Under the pieces are notes generated by a model, which was given only the letters and a program-made list of their open reading frames with translations, made no database searches and had not been told where the DNA came from. Shown piece after piece: positions 6,759 to 14,457 of a DNA stretch of 28,502 nucleotides (position 1 is its first letter; each line of letters opens with the position of its first letter). Source of the DNA: JBBTXG01 sp038062375 (lineage in GTDB: Bacteria > Patescibacteriota > Minisyncoccia > Minisyncoccales > UBA10102); the NCBI GenBank assembly GCA_038062375.1, contig JBBTXG010000014.1, positions 1 to 28,502 on the forward strand. The letters run 5' to 3'. Both the position numbers and the translations under genes were made by a program.

Positions 6759-6781
6759 CTTGCCCTGAGTGAAATCGAAGG
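6759..6781. repeat. REP-like repeat between island operon and tRNA-Gln
   Basis: CTTGCCCTGAGTGAAATCGA followed by AGG is a third member of the CCCTGAG...TCGAAGG family seen at 4835-4877 and 5556-5580. It lies between arsR and tRNA-Gln copy 2. Apart from this repeat and the arsR upstream region, I see nothing coding in 6641-6810. Confidence 0.6.
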
Positions 6782-6809
6782 GGTCTCGGTCTCCTCGATA
6801 CTTCCAACC

Positions 6810-6923
6810 TTGGCTGCCGGGCTTGGATTCGAACCAAGATGACGACCTCCAGAGGGTCGCATGCTACCGTTACATCACCCGGCAATTCTCTTATTGATAG
6901 CACATTCTCCCAAAAAAATCTAC
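6810..6923. repeat. 114-bp direct repeat, right copy (tRNA-Gln plus leader)
   Basis: This is the partner of 279-392 with one mismatch. On its right the sequence passes into the promoter of the FabD-like gene, so this side of the copy probably represents the original chromosomal tRNA locus. Confidence 0.95.
6811..6884 (-). tRNA. tRNA-Gln (anticodon CTG), copy 2
   Basis: The sequence is identical to the tRNA at 280-353: acceptor TGCCGGG/CCCGGCA, anticodon CTG in loop CTCTGGA, T loop TTCGAAT, discriminator G and encoded CCA. Its leader joins the housekeeping side of the window. Confidence 0.93.
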
Positions 6924-6950
6924 ACCTTATTGCTTGGGCGACTTAAATCC

Positions 6951-6979
6951 TTCGATGAAAAAGCTCTTTGTGATAATAT
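6951..6979 (+). promoter_or_regulatory. Candidate sigma70 promoter of the FabD-like gene
   Basis: TTCGAT (6951-6956), 17 bp, TAATAT (6974-6979). The -10 is good and the -35 weak. It would give a leader of about 30 bases before the TTG start at 7017. Confidence 0.45.
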
Positions 6980-7000
6980 AAAAGACAGAAACTAAAATAA

Positions 7001-7010
7001 GGGAAGGAGG
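7001..7010 (+). promoter_or_regulatory. Strong ribosome binding site fixing a TTG start
   Basis: GGGAAGGAGG ends six bases before TTG 7017-7019. It is the clearest Shine-Dalgarno sequence in the window and decides the start of the FabD-like gene. Confidence 0.75.
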
Positions 7011-7016
7011 AAGGCT

Positions 7017-7970
7017 TTGAAAATCGTGGTTTTTCAGGGACTTGGTCCCAGGAACTGGCCGTCCTTGTATAACAGCATCCCAGTAATTCAAGAGGCAATT
7101 CACCGCGGGCAAGACGTCTTGTCTGCACATGATATCTGGGTAGAGGGACAACCTCTCAACCTTGTAAAAGCATGCCGAGAGGGAGGCCTCCAGCTTGAAG
7201 AACATAGCCAAACCTGTTGGCAACAGCCCTGCATTTTTCTTGCCAGCATGGCCCTATGGAAGGTGTGGCTAGAACAAAACCGAGAAAGCCTAAATGAAGA
7301 AGAGTTGAGGCTATTAGGGTTCAGCTTTGGGGAATGGAGTGCAGCAACTGCAGCTGGCTGCCTCCCTGAAGAAATCGGACTCCTTGTTGTGACAATGCGG
7401 GGAATTCTTACCTCCCAGGCAGGAGGATCATCGCTCCTCATCAACGCAAGGAGCGAGCGGCTTCCTATCAAAGACATATGGATACAGTGCAAGATGATCA
7501 AGAGAGTATGGCTCGCCAACATCAACAGTCCTTTCCAGGGCCTCATATCGGGCGAAGAAGCGTCCTTGTCCCAACTCGAAATTACTCTCAAGGAATTGAA
7601 TAAATCCCTTGTTGTGAGGTCCATCAAGTTGGAAGGAGCATTTCATACTCCCCTGATGCAAAATGCTAGGAAAGAGCTCACCAAGCGGCTTGTTCCACTC
7701 GAATTCAAGGCCGCGAAAGTTCCCCTCATGCTCAATGCTACTGGCGAGGTTACCACAAACCCAGCAAGTATTAAAGAAAAGCTTCTGCGCCAGATGTCAG
7801 CCCGTCTCAATTTCAAATGCCGTGCCCAAGAGATCCCGCCAGATGCTGAAATTCATGAACTCTGCATTGTTCCGGGGAGCTCGCCCGCTACCTCGTTTAT
7901 TCAGCAGACCCATCAAGTAAAGTATCGAAGATCCTTTACCGGATTGGTTGCTGCGCCCTTTCCCGCATAA
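7017..7970 (+). CDS. FabD-like (malonyl-CoA:ACP transacylase family) acyltransferase
   Basis: This 317-residue protein has the full acyltransferase fold signature. FQGLGP replaces the usual FPGQG. The nucleophile elbow is GFSFGEWSAA with Ser103, where the usual His before Ser is Phe. Arg128 lies in TMRG, ANINSPFQGLISG follows, and the catalytic His210 lies in GAFHTPLM. MCAT moves malonyl from CoA to acyl carrier protein at the first step of fatty acid or polyketide synthesis. No ACP or ketosynthase gene is nearby, and CPR bacteria generally lack fatty acid synthesis, so its substrate is open. It is the only plus-strand gene here with its own promoter, strong ribosome binding site and terminator. 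It stands between the tRNA-bounded island and ftsX, so it is expressed as a single unit. Confidence 0.8.
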   Translation: MKIVVFQGLGPRNWPSLYNSIPVIQEAIHRGQDVLSAHDIWVEGQPLNLVKACREGGLQLEEHSQTCWQQPCIFLASMALWKVWLEQNRESLNEEELRLLGFSFGEWSAATAAGCLPEEIGLLVVTMRGILTSQAGGSSLLINARSERLPIKDIWIQCKMIKRVWLANINSPFQGLISGEEASLSQLEITLKELNKSLVVRSIKLEGAFHTPLMQNARKELTKRLVPLEFKAAKVPLMLNATGEVTTNPASIKEKLLRQMSARLNFKCRAQEIPPDAEIHELCIVPGSSPATSFIQQTHQVKYRRSFTGLVAAPFPA

Positions 7971-7982
7971 CAATTTCAAAAT

Positions 7983-8017
7983 CCCCGTCCACATCTGTGG
8001 CTCCGGGGCTCTTTTTT
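7983..8017 (+). terminator. Rho-independent terminator after the FabD-like gene
   Basis: The hairpin pairs CCCCG with CGGGG and CCACA with TGTGG around a two-base loop (7983-8008), followed by CTCTTTTTT to 8017. On the minus strand the same hairpin is followed by ATTTTG, so it may also stop ftsX transcription weakly. Confidence 0.8.
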
Positions 8018-8024
8018 ATGGTTT

Positions 8025-8930
8025 CTACACTTTCAGATATCTCCTGATCGCAATCGTGCTCGAGATTACTCCGAGGCAAATCCCAACCAAAAGTTCCAGG
8101 CCCAAAAGCTCAAAGAAGTGATCTCGTAAATACTCCTTTAGGGGAAACCCGGTAAACAAGTGCACTTTCCAAGCAGCGAAAAAGCTTGCGAAAGAGAGAA
8201 GAAGAAGCGCGAGAACAGTAGCAAGAATCCCCACCAAAATTCCCTGGATAAGAAATGGGGCACGAATAAACCAGTTGGAAGCTCCCACGAGCCGCATAAT
8301 TTCGATTTCTTGCCTTGAGGCGTAAATCGTAAGCCGAATCGTGTTAAATGCAACAAGCACTGCCACTGCTGCCAAAAGAATGATGACCGCAAAACTGCTC
8401 ACTTGAATACCGGAAGTGATTTTCAGAATTTGTTCGATCACTGGCGCTCGGTCATGATAGTCAATCTTTTCAATCAGCGATTGGAAAGAGTTGCTGGTGA
8501 GAAATTCAGAAATTCTTGCGTATTGGCTGGGGTCTTGGGCTTTGATGGAAAGTGCGGGAAGCAAGGGGTTGCTCCCAATGGCGTCCAAAGAATCTAAAAC
8601 TGCCCGATTTTCTTTATGAGCTTCCGTAAATCTCTTCAACGCTTCCTCTTTGGAAACGTACTCTGCCTCTTTTACCTCGGGAATTGCTAAGAGTTCCTGA
8701 CGAATCTTCAAAATTTCTTCTTCGGTGGCAGTGTCCTTAAAATAGGCGCTCATATCAATACCATCATGCAATCTTGCAATTACAAAGGTGCTCATTCCTT
8801 CAAGGAGAAACAGCAAACTCATCACAAAAAGCGTGATGATCATCACCACCAATGCCGCGGCGGTGGAGCTGCGATCTCGAACAAATTTTTCCCAGCCGGA
8901 TTTTAAAATGCGTTTGAAAGAAAGAAACAT
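8025..8930 (-). CDS. ftsX: Cell division ABC transporter permease FtsX
   Basis: A 301-residue membrane protein. The N-terminal helix follows MFLSFKRILKSGWEKFVRDR, then comes a large outer domain (about residues 45-165: MSAYFKDTATEEEILKI, EAEYVSKEEALKRF, SNPLLPALSIKA), then three more helices ending in the MacB/FtsX permease fold (ASRQEIEIMRLVGAS). FtsX with FtsE forms an ABC-type complex that activates peptidoglycan hydrolases at the septum from outside. The VGASNW motif that contacts FtsE is visible. It begins 26 bases after ftsE and ends the division/translation cluster, next to the shared hairpin. Confidence 0.94.
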   Translation of the reverse strand: MFLSFKRILKSGWEKFVRDRSSTAAALVVMIITLFVMSLLFLLEGMSTFVIARLHDGIDMSAYFKDTATEEEILKIRQELLAIPEVKEAEYVSKEEALKRFTEAHKENRAVLDSLDAIGSNPLLPALSIKAQDPSQYARISEFLTSNSFQSLIEKIDYHDRAPVIEQILKITSGIQVSSFAVIILLAAVAVLVAFNTIRLTIYASRQEIEIMRLVGASNWFIRAPFLIQGILVGILATVLALLLLSFASFFAAWKVHLFTGFPLKEYLRDHFFELLGLELLVGICLGVISSTIAIRRYLKV

Positions 8931-8956
8931 GCTCGTAACTTGTTCGTCTAATTCGT

Positions 8957-9637
8957 TTATAATACAAATCTCCCTTTTTCTTCGTCTCGTACCATCCTCC
9001 CTTCCACAAGGGTAATCACGCGCCTCCCCAGCCGGTTCACGATGTCTCTATTATGAGTTGCAAGAACAATGGTTGTTCCGAGTTCATTAATTTTCGTCAA
9101 AAGCCGGATAATATCTCTCGCGTGGTATGGGTCCAAGTTGCCGGTGGGTTCATCGGCTACAATGACTTGCGGCCGATGGATCAAAGCTCTCGCGATCGCG
9201 ACCCTTTGCTTCTCTCCTCCTGAAAGTTCCGCGGGAAAGTGATACATCCGTTCTGTCAATCCAACGATTTCTAAAACCTCTTGGGCGTCTCTTGCAACGG
9301 TCTCCTCCTCCAATCCCATAAACTCCAATACGTACGTAATGTTTTCGTATGCAGTTTTTGATTCGAGAAGCTTATAATCCTGAAAAACCATCCCGATGTT
9401 TCTTCGAAATTCCGGGAGATTTCCTGACTTGATTTGATGTACATCAACATTGTCGAAAAATACTTGTCCTGCGGTAGGCCTCTCTTCTCCAATAAGAAGT
9501 TTCAAAAGGGTTGTCTTGCCGGCGCCTGACCTGCCTACCACGGAAACAAGTTCTCCTCTTTTTATTTCGAGGCAAATGTTCTCGAGCGCAACATAGCCTG
9601 GCGGATAAATCTTTGTAATGTTTCGATAGGAAATCAT
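8957..9637 (-). CDS. ftsE: Cell division ATP-binding protein FtsE
   Basis: A 226-residue ABC ATPase. Walker A is GRSGAGKTTLL, the Q-loop region is GMVFQDYKLL, the signature is LSGGEKQRVAIARAL, Walker B is VIVADEPTGNLDP and the H-loop is LATHN. It drives FtsX and couples ATP hydrolysis in the cytoplasm to wall-hydrolase activation. The start overlaps the prfB stop as ATGA, so the two are translationally coupled. Length and motif order are normal for the family. Confidence 0.95.
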   Translation of the reverse strand: MISYRNITKIYPPGYVALENICLEIKRGELVSVVGRSGAGKTTLLKLLIGEERPTAGQVFFDNVDVHQIKSGNLPEFRRNIGMVFQDYKLLESKTAYENITYVLEFMGLEEETVARDAQEVLEIVGLTERMYHFPAELSGGEKQRVAIARALIHRPQVIVADEPTGNLDPYHARDIIRLLTKINELGTTIVLATHNRDIVNRLGRRVITLVEGRMVRDEEKGRFVL

Positions 9638-10744
9638 GGGGAAAGGGTTTCAATTTCTTTCTCGATAAACTCATCTAACTCGCCATCCAACACTCTTTCC
9701 GCAGCGGATGTCTCCACGTCTGTTCGATGATCTTTTACCATCTTATAAGGATGCAATACATACGAGCGAATCTGATGTCCCCATTCAATCGAAAGCGGTT
9801 TTCCCTTCAACTGGGCAAGTTCCTTGGACCGTTTTTCCTCCTCGAGCATGGACAGCTTTGCCGCAAGAATCTCAAGCGCCTTTTCTTTATTTTGTTGCTG
9901 GGTTCGCTGGATCTGAACAGCTACCACAATGCCAGTGGGAATATGAGTAATCCTTACTGCGGTTTCTCGTTTGTTTACGTTTTGACCTCCGGGCCCTGAA
10001 GATCGAAAATATCCAATCTCCAAGTCCTCGGGTTTCACGGAAATCATCTTTTCTTCCATCGTATGAACTTGCGGAAGAACTTCTACCGACGAGAAAGAAG
10101 TGTGCCGAAGCGACTGGGCAGAAAAAGGAGAAATTCTTACTAACCGATGAACTCCATGTTCTTTCTTCAAAAATCCATATGCAAAAGAGCCGGTGATTTC
10201 GAGGGAAACTTGCTTGGTGCCAATTCTTCCTTCAGGTCCTGGCTCTCCAAGAGATTGATGAATAAGAGATACTTTCCACCCCCTTCTTTCGCAGTATCGC
10301 TCATACATTCTTTCGAGCATGGTTGCCCAATCTTGAGCATCTTGACCGCCTGCTCCTGCGGTGATCGTGAGAATCGCATTTGCCTTGTCGTATCTCCCTG
10401 AAAGAAACGTGCGAATTTCTTGCTTTTTGATCCTCGCTCGAAATTCATCTATGAATCTTGGAATTTGCGCTTCTGTTTCCTGATCCTCGAGAGAAAGTCT
10501 TGCGAGCTCTTTGAAATCCGCAAACTCTTTTTTGAGGGTTTCAATCTCTTGAACTTCTTCTTTGAGCGACGCTAATTCCTTCTTCAGTTCTCCCATTGTT
10601 GCATGATCCTGCCACACCTCTGGTTTCTCAAGTTCTTGCTCAATATCTCGAATTCTCGATTTCTTTTTTGCAACGTCAAAGACAGTCCTCCAGGTGGAGG
10701 AGTTTCTCTTCAATATCTTGAAGTTGCGTTATGGTATCTCTCAT
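9634..10744 (-). CDS. prfB: Peptide chain release factor 2, with programmed +1 frameshift
   Basis: RF2 recognises UAA and UGA and triggers peptide release. The second frame shows the recognition motif SPFSAQSLRHTSF (RF2-type SPF) and the catalytic GGQ in SSGPGGQNVNKRETAVR. The start ATG 10742-10744 (MRDTITQLQDIEEKL) lies in a different frame, which stops at TGA 10676-10678. A +1 shift at CTT TGA C joins residue Leu22 to Asp23 (DVAKKKSRIRD) and gives 369 residues, the normal RF2 length. Autoregulation follows: low RF2 lets the ribosome shift. It lies between the DUF4015-like gene (31-base gap) and ftsE (four-base overlap). Confidence 0.95.
10675..10691 (-). promoter_or_regulatory. prfB frameshift site: internal SD plus CTTTGAC
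   Basis: On the minus strand GGAGG (10687-10691), five bases, CTT, TGA, C. The slippery CTTTGAC is the same as in many bacteria. The internal Shine-Dalgarno is five bases from CTT, where E. coli has three. Confidence 0.85.
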
Positions 10745-10775
10745 TGTTGGTATTATACACCAAAAGCTCAAACCA

Positions 10776-12110
10776 TCAAAATGTGGTTCTTTCTCGGCGG
10801 TTATATGCGTCCTTATCGAACTCGAAAGGTCCGAGAGCATCTCGAGTATAGAAGTTTGTCGGGCTCCAGAGAAGAAAACCTGCAAACTTTTCTCCAATCA
10901 CATCTTTCGTGGCTTGGATCTGCGCCTGAACCATTCCTGCATCATAATCTGCGCCCAAATCAAAATCTTGCAGCCAGGGACGAAGTTTGGCAAGTTTCTT
11001 TTCTTGGAGTCCCTCTTTCTCGAGAAGCTGCCGCCCAAGTGTTTCCAATCGGATGCGCGCATTCTCCAGGGAGTATGCCACAATTTCATAAGGATATTCT
11101 GCCGGCTTTGGATATCCCAAAAACATATCCGCAAAATGCGAAGGATAAAGCATGGGAGAGACGTAATCGAAATATTCATATGCATCTTCGATTATCTGTC
11201 CTACCCCAAGATCGCTTGTATGGGAGGTGGAAAGTCCAAAAAGATCAGCGGAGATTCGTATTCCTGGCAATTGCGCTCGCAGGTATTGAAAAAATTCCCT
11301 GATCACCTCATGCTTTGGAGTTCCGCCATCCCACAATGGAAATACCATGTCTTGAAGATTTCCATCAGAAGGGAAACGGATATAATCAAAATTAAGCTCA
11401 TCGAATCCTCGACTCGCGGCATCCTTGGCAAGCGCTACGCTATAATCCCATGCCTCTTTTGCGGCAGGATCAATCCAAGCCAAACCCTTCAAATCCAGCC
11501 AGAGCGAAGTTGGAGTCAACTCCTGGAGTTCAACTAATTTCGCTTTACTATGAACCGCAAGATCTGGTCTGGCGCGAGCCAATACCGGATCTTGGAATAC
11601 CGTTATTCTCGCAATGACATACATCCCTTCTTTATGGAGTCTTCCAAGCAGTGCTTGGATGCTCGATATCTTGCTCCCCTGCCCTTTATACACCGCGAGT
11701 TCTGGTGTTTCGATTGGATACACAATCGCGCCTGAAAAATCTTTAACATCGATAACCACCGCATTGATCTTATCAGTCCTAGCAAGTTCGATCACATAAT
11801 CAATCCTACTCGCCACGCTCGCAGACCAACCCGTGAGATAGATTGCTCTCACAACGTCGGGCGGTTCTGAAAACGTCAAGGCCGTAGCTCCGCTCTCTTT
11901 TTCTGGAGCGACGAGAACTGCTCCATCCATTGTTGGAGAATCGACACTCCCTGGTATCGTGGATTGGAATGGAGTTTGGACCCTTTGGAACGAAGGATTT
12001 TTCGATTTGAAAGAAGGTAAATCTATCGAAAATATAAAAAACATCCCAAACAAAAGTGGGGCAAGAACACAAAAAAATAAAGTGACAAAAAAGAATTCTT
12101 CTCTCTTCAC
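10776..12110 (-). CDS. DUF4015-family putative glycoside hydrolase, membrane-anchored
   Basis: A 444-residue protein with one N-terminal helix (FFFVTLFFCVLAPLLFGMFF), then a linker and a TIM-barrel-like domain from about residue 85. The opening AIYLTGWSAS, then INAVVIDVKDFSGAIVY, then DELNFDYIRFPSDG and YVSPMLYPSHF are the recurring motifs of the DUF4015 glycosidase-like family. Acidic residues in DVKD and FDYIRFP are probable active-site residues. It starts with GTG 12108-12110 and begins 25 bases after mreB. Placement between mreB and prfB suggests a role in cell-wall or surface polysaccharide processing. Substrate unknown. Confidence 0.82.
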   Translation of the reverse strand: MKREEFFFVTLFFCVLAPLLFGMFFIFSIDLPSFKSKNPSFQRVQTPFQSTIPGSVDSPTMDGAVLVAPEKESGATALTFSEPPDVVRAIYLTGWSASVASRIDYVIELARTDKINAVVIDVKDFSGAIVYPIETPELAVYKGQGSKISSIQALLGRLHKEGMYVIARITVFQDPVLARARPDLAVHSKAKLVELQELTPTSLWLDLKGLAWIDPAAKEAWDYSVALAKDAASRGFDELNFDYIRFPSDGNLQDMVFPLWDGGTPKHEVIREFFQYLRAQLPGIRISADLFGLSTSHTSDLGVGQIIEDAYEYFDYVSPMLYPSHFADMFLGYPKPAEYPYEIVAYSLENARIRLETLGRQLLEKEGLQEKKLAKLRPWLQDFDLGADYDAGMVQAQIQATKDVIGEKFAGFLLWSPTNFYTRDALGPFEFDKDAYNRRERTTF

Positions 12111-12135
12111 ATTCGTGGAATTCTGTTTATCGGAG

Positions 12136-13197
12136 TTATCGAGGCGGTTCTAAATCTTCTGCTTCTACAAGCACATCATGCAATTCGTCCACGTTCTCTA
12201 ACACAAGGCCTGCGCCTCGGACTACGGCAGTCAAAGGATCCTCTACAATTCTCGTTGGGATCATGGTCTCTTTCGCGATCAAGACATCTAGTTCTCTCAA
12301 GAGCGCTCCTCCCCCCGACAAATAAATACCTCGGTGCATGATGTCTGCCAAGAGTTCCGGAGGAGTTTCTTCCACGGTTCTTTTGATTTCATGCACAATT
12401 TGGCGCACCGATCGCTCCATTGCTCTTCTGATCTCGGCGTCTGTCACCGTAATTTCCTCGGGAAGTCCTGTCACGAGGTTCCTTCCGCGCATGGGAGCCT
12501 CTTTCTTTTCTTTCAAGGGATACGCAGATCCAATTCCGATCTTCATTGCTTCGGCAGTGCGCTCTCCAATGAGAAGCTTATATTCTTCTTGCGCAAAGTT
12601 TATAATATCTTCGTTGAGCTTATCTCCCGCAATCCTCAAAGATTTTGCATATACAATTCCTCCCAAGGAAAGAACCGCCACCTCCGTGGTGCCTCCGCCA
12701 ATATCAACGATGAAATTGCCTCCTGCCTCTTGCACATCGAGCCGAGCGCCAAGAGCAGCTGCCATGGGTTCCTCAATCAAGAACACCTCTCTTGCCCCTG
12801 CGTTGAGTGTAGCATCTCGCACTGCCTTCTTCTCTACTTCCGTTACTCCAAACGGTATTCCAACGATCACCCGCGGCCCTGGGGAAATAATAAATTTGCG
12901 CTGGTATGCCTTCTGGATAAAGTATCGAAGCATTTGTTCGGTCACTTCAAAGTCTGAAATAACACCCTTTACCAAAGGTCTCGTCGCAACGATGTGAGCC
13001 GGTGTTCTCCCAACCATTTTCTTTGCTTCTTGTCCGATCGCAAGAATTTTTCCCGTCTTCTGATTCACCGCTACCACCGAGGGTTCCTGAATCACGATTC
13101 CCCTTCCTCTCACATACACCAGAGAGTTTGCAGTGCCAAGATCAATCGCAATATCCCTTCCAAGGCGAGCTAAAATTTTACTGAAGATGCGAATCAT
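12136..13197 (-). CDS. mreB: Rod-shape-determining protein MreB
   Basis: A 353-residue actin-like ATPase that organises the lateral wall-synthesis machinery under the membrane. Visible are phosphate 1 (DIAIDLGTANSLVYVRG), GIPFGVTEVEKKAV, phosphate 2 (FIVDIGGGTTEVAVLSLGG) and the adenosine motif (GIYLSGGGALLRELDVLI). Length is normal (about 345), with a short acidic tail. The basic, hydrophobic start MIRIFSKILARLG probably binds the membrane. It starts three bases after proS stops. No mreC or mreD follows, which is unusual for rod systems; the next gene is the DUF4015-like protein. Confidence 0.96.
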   Translation of the reverse strand: MIRIFSKILARLGRDIAIDLGTANSLVYVRGRGIVIQEPSVVAVNQKTGKILAIGQEAKKMVGRTPAHIVATRPLVKGVISDFEVTEQMLRYFIQKAYQRKFIISPGPRVIVGIPFGVTEVEKKAVRDATLNAGAREVFLIEEPMAAALGARLDVQEAGGNFIVDIGGGTTEVAVLSLGGIVYAKSLRIAGDKLNEDIINFAQEEYKLLIGERTAEAMKIGIGSAYPLKEKKEAPMRGRNLVTGLPEEITVTDAEIRRAMERSVRQIVHEIKRTVEETPPELLADIMHRGIYLSGGGALLRELDVLIAKETMIPTRIVEDPLTAVVRGAGLVLENVDELHDVLVEAEDLEPPR

Positions 13198-13200
13198 AAA

Positions 13201-14445
13201 CTATGTATGCGCTTTGAGATTATGGACCGTGTCTTGAATCTTTATCAATTCCACTTTTTCTTCGCCGCGCTTCTTTAGCTCCACCGCCCCCGTTTTGAGC
13301 GTTTTCTCACTTACCACGATCCGATAGGGAATTCCCATGAGATCTGCGTCCACAAGTTTTTCTCCGGACGTGGCATCCTCGCGGTCATCATAGAAAACCT
13401 CCGTGCCTTGCGTCTCGAATTCGCGATAAAGTTTTTCTGCCTCGCTCTTTCCCCCGATCAACCCCATGAGATGAACTTGGAAAGGAGCGATGGAAGAAGG
13501 CCATCTCAATCCTTTCTCATCTGAAAGTACTTCAGCTACAGTTGCCATAAGTCTGGTGACGCCAATTCCATAACACCCCATAATCACTTCGTGGGCCTTG
13601 CCTTTCTCATCTTTCGTGGAGAATTCAAAAGCTTTTGAATATGTTGTTTTGAGCTTGAAAATGTTTCCCACCTCAACTGCCTTCCTTTCTTTGAGTTCTG
13701 TACTCTGGCATTCTGGACACCCCTTTTGCTCTTGAATAATCTCTTTGTTTACCGCAACTCTGCATTTTTCGCAAAGGAAAATGATATCTTCTCCTGAAGG
13801 CGCGATGGTCTGAAACTCATGAGAGTATTGCGAGAATGTGCCTCCCGATGCAAACGTAACGTAGGTTATCCCTCCAATCCCAACCGCATCAAAAATCCTC
13901 TCATATGATTCTTTCACTCTCTCGTAATAACGCTCCAAATCCTCTTGGGTCAGATGAAATGAATATAAATCTTTCATGATAAATTCTCGAGAGCGCATCA
14001 ATCCTGCTTTTGCCCTCTTTTCATCACGGAATTTCGTCTGGATTTGAAATACCGAACGCGGCAACTCTTTATACGAAGAGACGAAGCGTTTCAGCAAAGG
14101 TGTAACAATTTCCTCGTGGGTTGGACCCAAGGCATATTCCACTTTCGAATAGAAGCTTTCGAATCGGAATAAAGAATCATAGCTCTTCCATCTTCCGGTC
14201 TGCTCCCAATTCGCCTTGGGTTGCAAGGCGGGCATGAGAATTTCCTGTCCTCCCAGCGCAATCATCTCTTTTCTCAAGAGACCTTCAATCTTTCTTATCA
14301 CTCGCAATCCTAAAGGAAGAATGCTATAAACTCCTGCCATCTCTTTATGGATAAAACCAGCACGAATGAAAAGTTTCGCGTTCAAACTTTCCTCATCTCG
14401 CGGCGCTTCTTTCTGTGTTTTCGTGAAAAGTTGGGAATACCTCAT
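13201..14445 (-). CDS. proS: Prolyl-tRNA synthetase, short form without editing insert
   Basis: A class II synthetase charging tRNA-Pro. Motif 1 region is VIRKIEGLLRKEM, motif 2 is FRDEKRAKAGLMRSREF, the YSFH segment follows, and motif 3 is GCYGIGVTRLMA. The anticodon-binding domain (FQVHLMGLIGGKSEAE to the end) is present. At 414 residues it is well short of the ~570 of typical bacterial ProRS. The YbaK-like editing domain between motifs 2 and 3 is absent, and a short piece with two Cys pairs (CEKCR, CPECQ) that could bind zinc sits there instead. Short ProRS forms are common in reduced genomes. It starts 12 bases after rseP. Confidence 0.94.
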   Translation of the reverse strand: MRYSQLFTKTQKEAPRDEESLNAKLFIRAGFIHKEMAGVYSILPLGLRVIRKIEGLLRKEMIALGGQEILMPALQPKANWEQTGRWKSYDSLFRFESFYSKVEYALGPTHEEIVTPLLKRFVSSYKELPRSVFQIQTKFRDEKRAKAGLMRSREFIMKDLYSFHLTQEDLERYYERVKESYERIFDAVGIGGITYVTFASGGTFSQYSHEFQTIAPSGEDIIFLCEKCRVAVNKEIIQEQKGCPECQSTELKERKAVEVGNIFKLKTTYSKAFEFSTKDEKGKAHEVIMGCYGIGVTRLMATVAEVLSDEKGLRWPSSIAPFQVHLMGLIGGKSEAEKLYREFETQGTEVFYDDREDATSGEKLVDADLMGIPYRIVVSEKTLKTGAVELKKRGEEKVELIKIQDTVHNLKAHT

Positions 14446-14457
14446 GATGGGACCAAG

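Larger units (their letters stand above)
279..6923. mobile_element. tRNA-Gln-bounded genomic island carrying a mer-type operon
   Basis: Complete tRNA-Gln direct repeats bound about 6.4 kb of cargo. A decayed serine recombinase starts exactly where the left repeat ends, and a second recombinase overlaps the left tRNA from outside. The cargo is one overlapping operon of accessory function, ending where housekeeping-type genes resume on the right. These are classic signs of an integrated element. The repeat holds the whole tRNA and leader, which is longer than usual for a tyrosine or serine integrase core, so tandem insertion or homologous duplication is also possible. The outer limit of the neighbouring element on the left is beyond the window. 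Confidence 0.75.

Noticed and set aside
10676..10678. In-frame TGA of prfB as UGA recoding to Gly or Trp
   Set aside because: The CTTTGAC context and frame change are the standard RF2 frameshift, RF2 exists, and other genes end with TGA.
10731..11537. Long plus-strand open frame opposite the DUF4015-like gene
   Set aside because: Antisense to a gene with clear family motifs; no recognisable domain and no ribosome binding site.
12334..12997. Plus-strand open frames opposite mreB
   Set aside because: Shadow frames of a highly conserved gene; composition is not protein-like.
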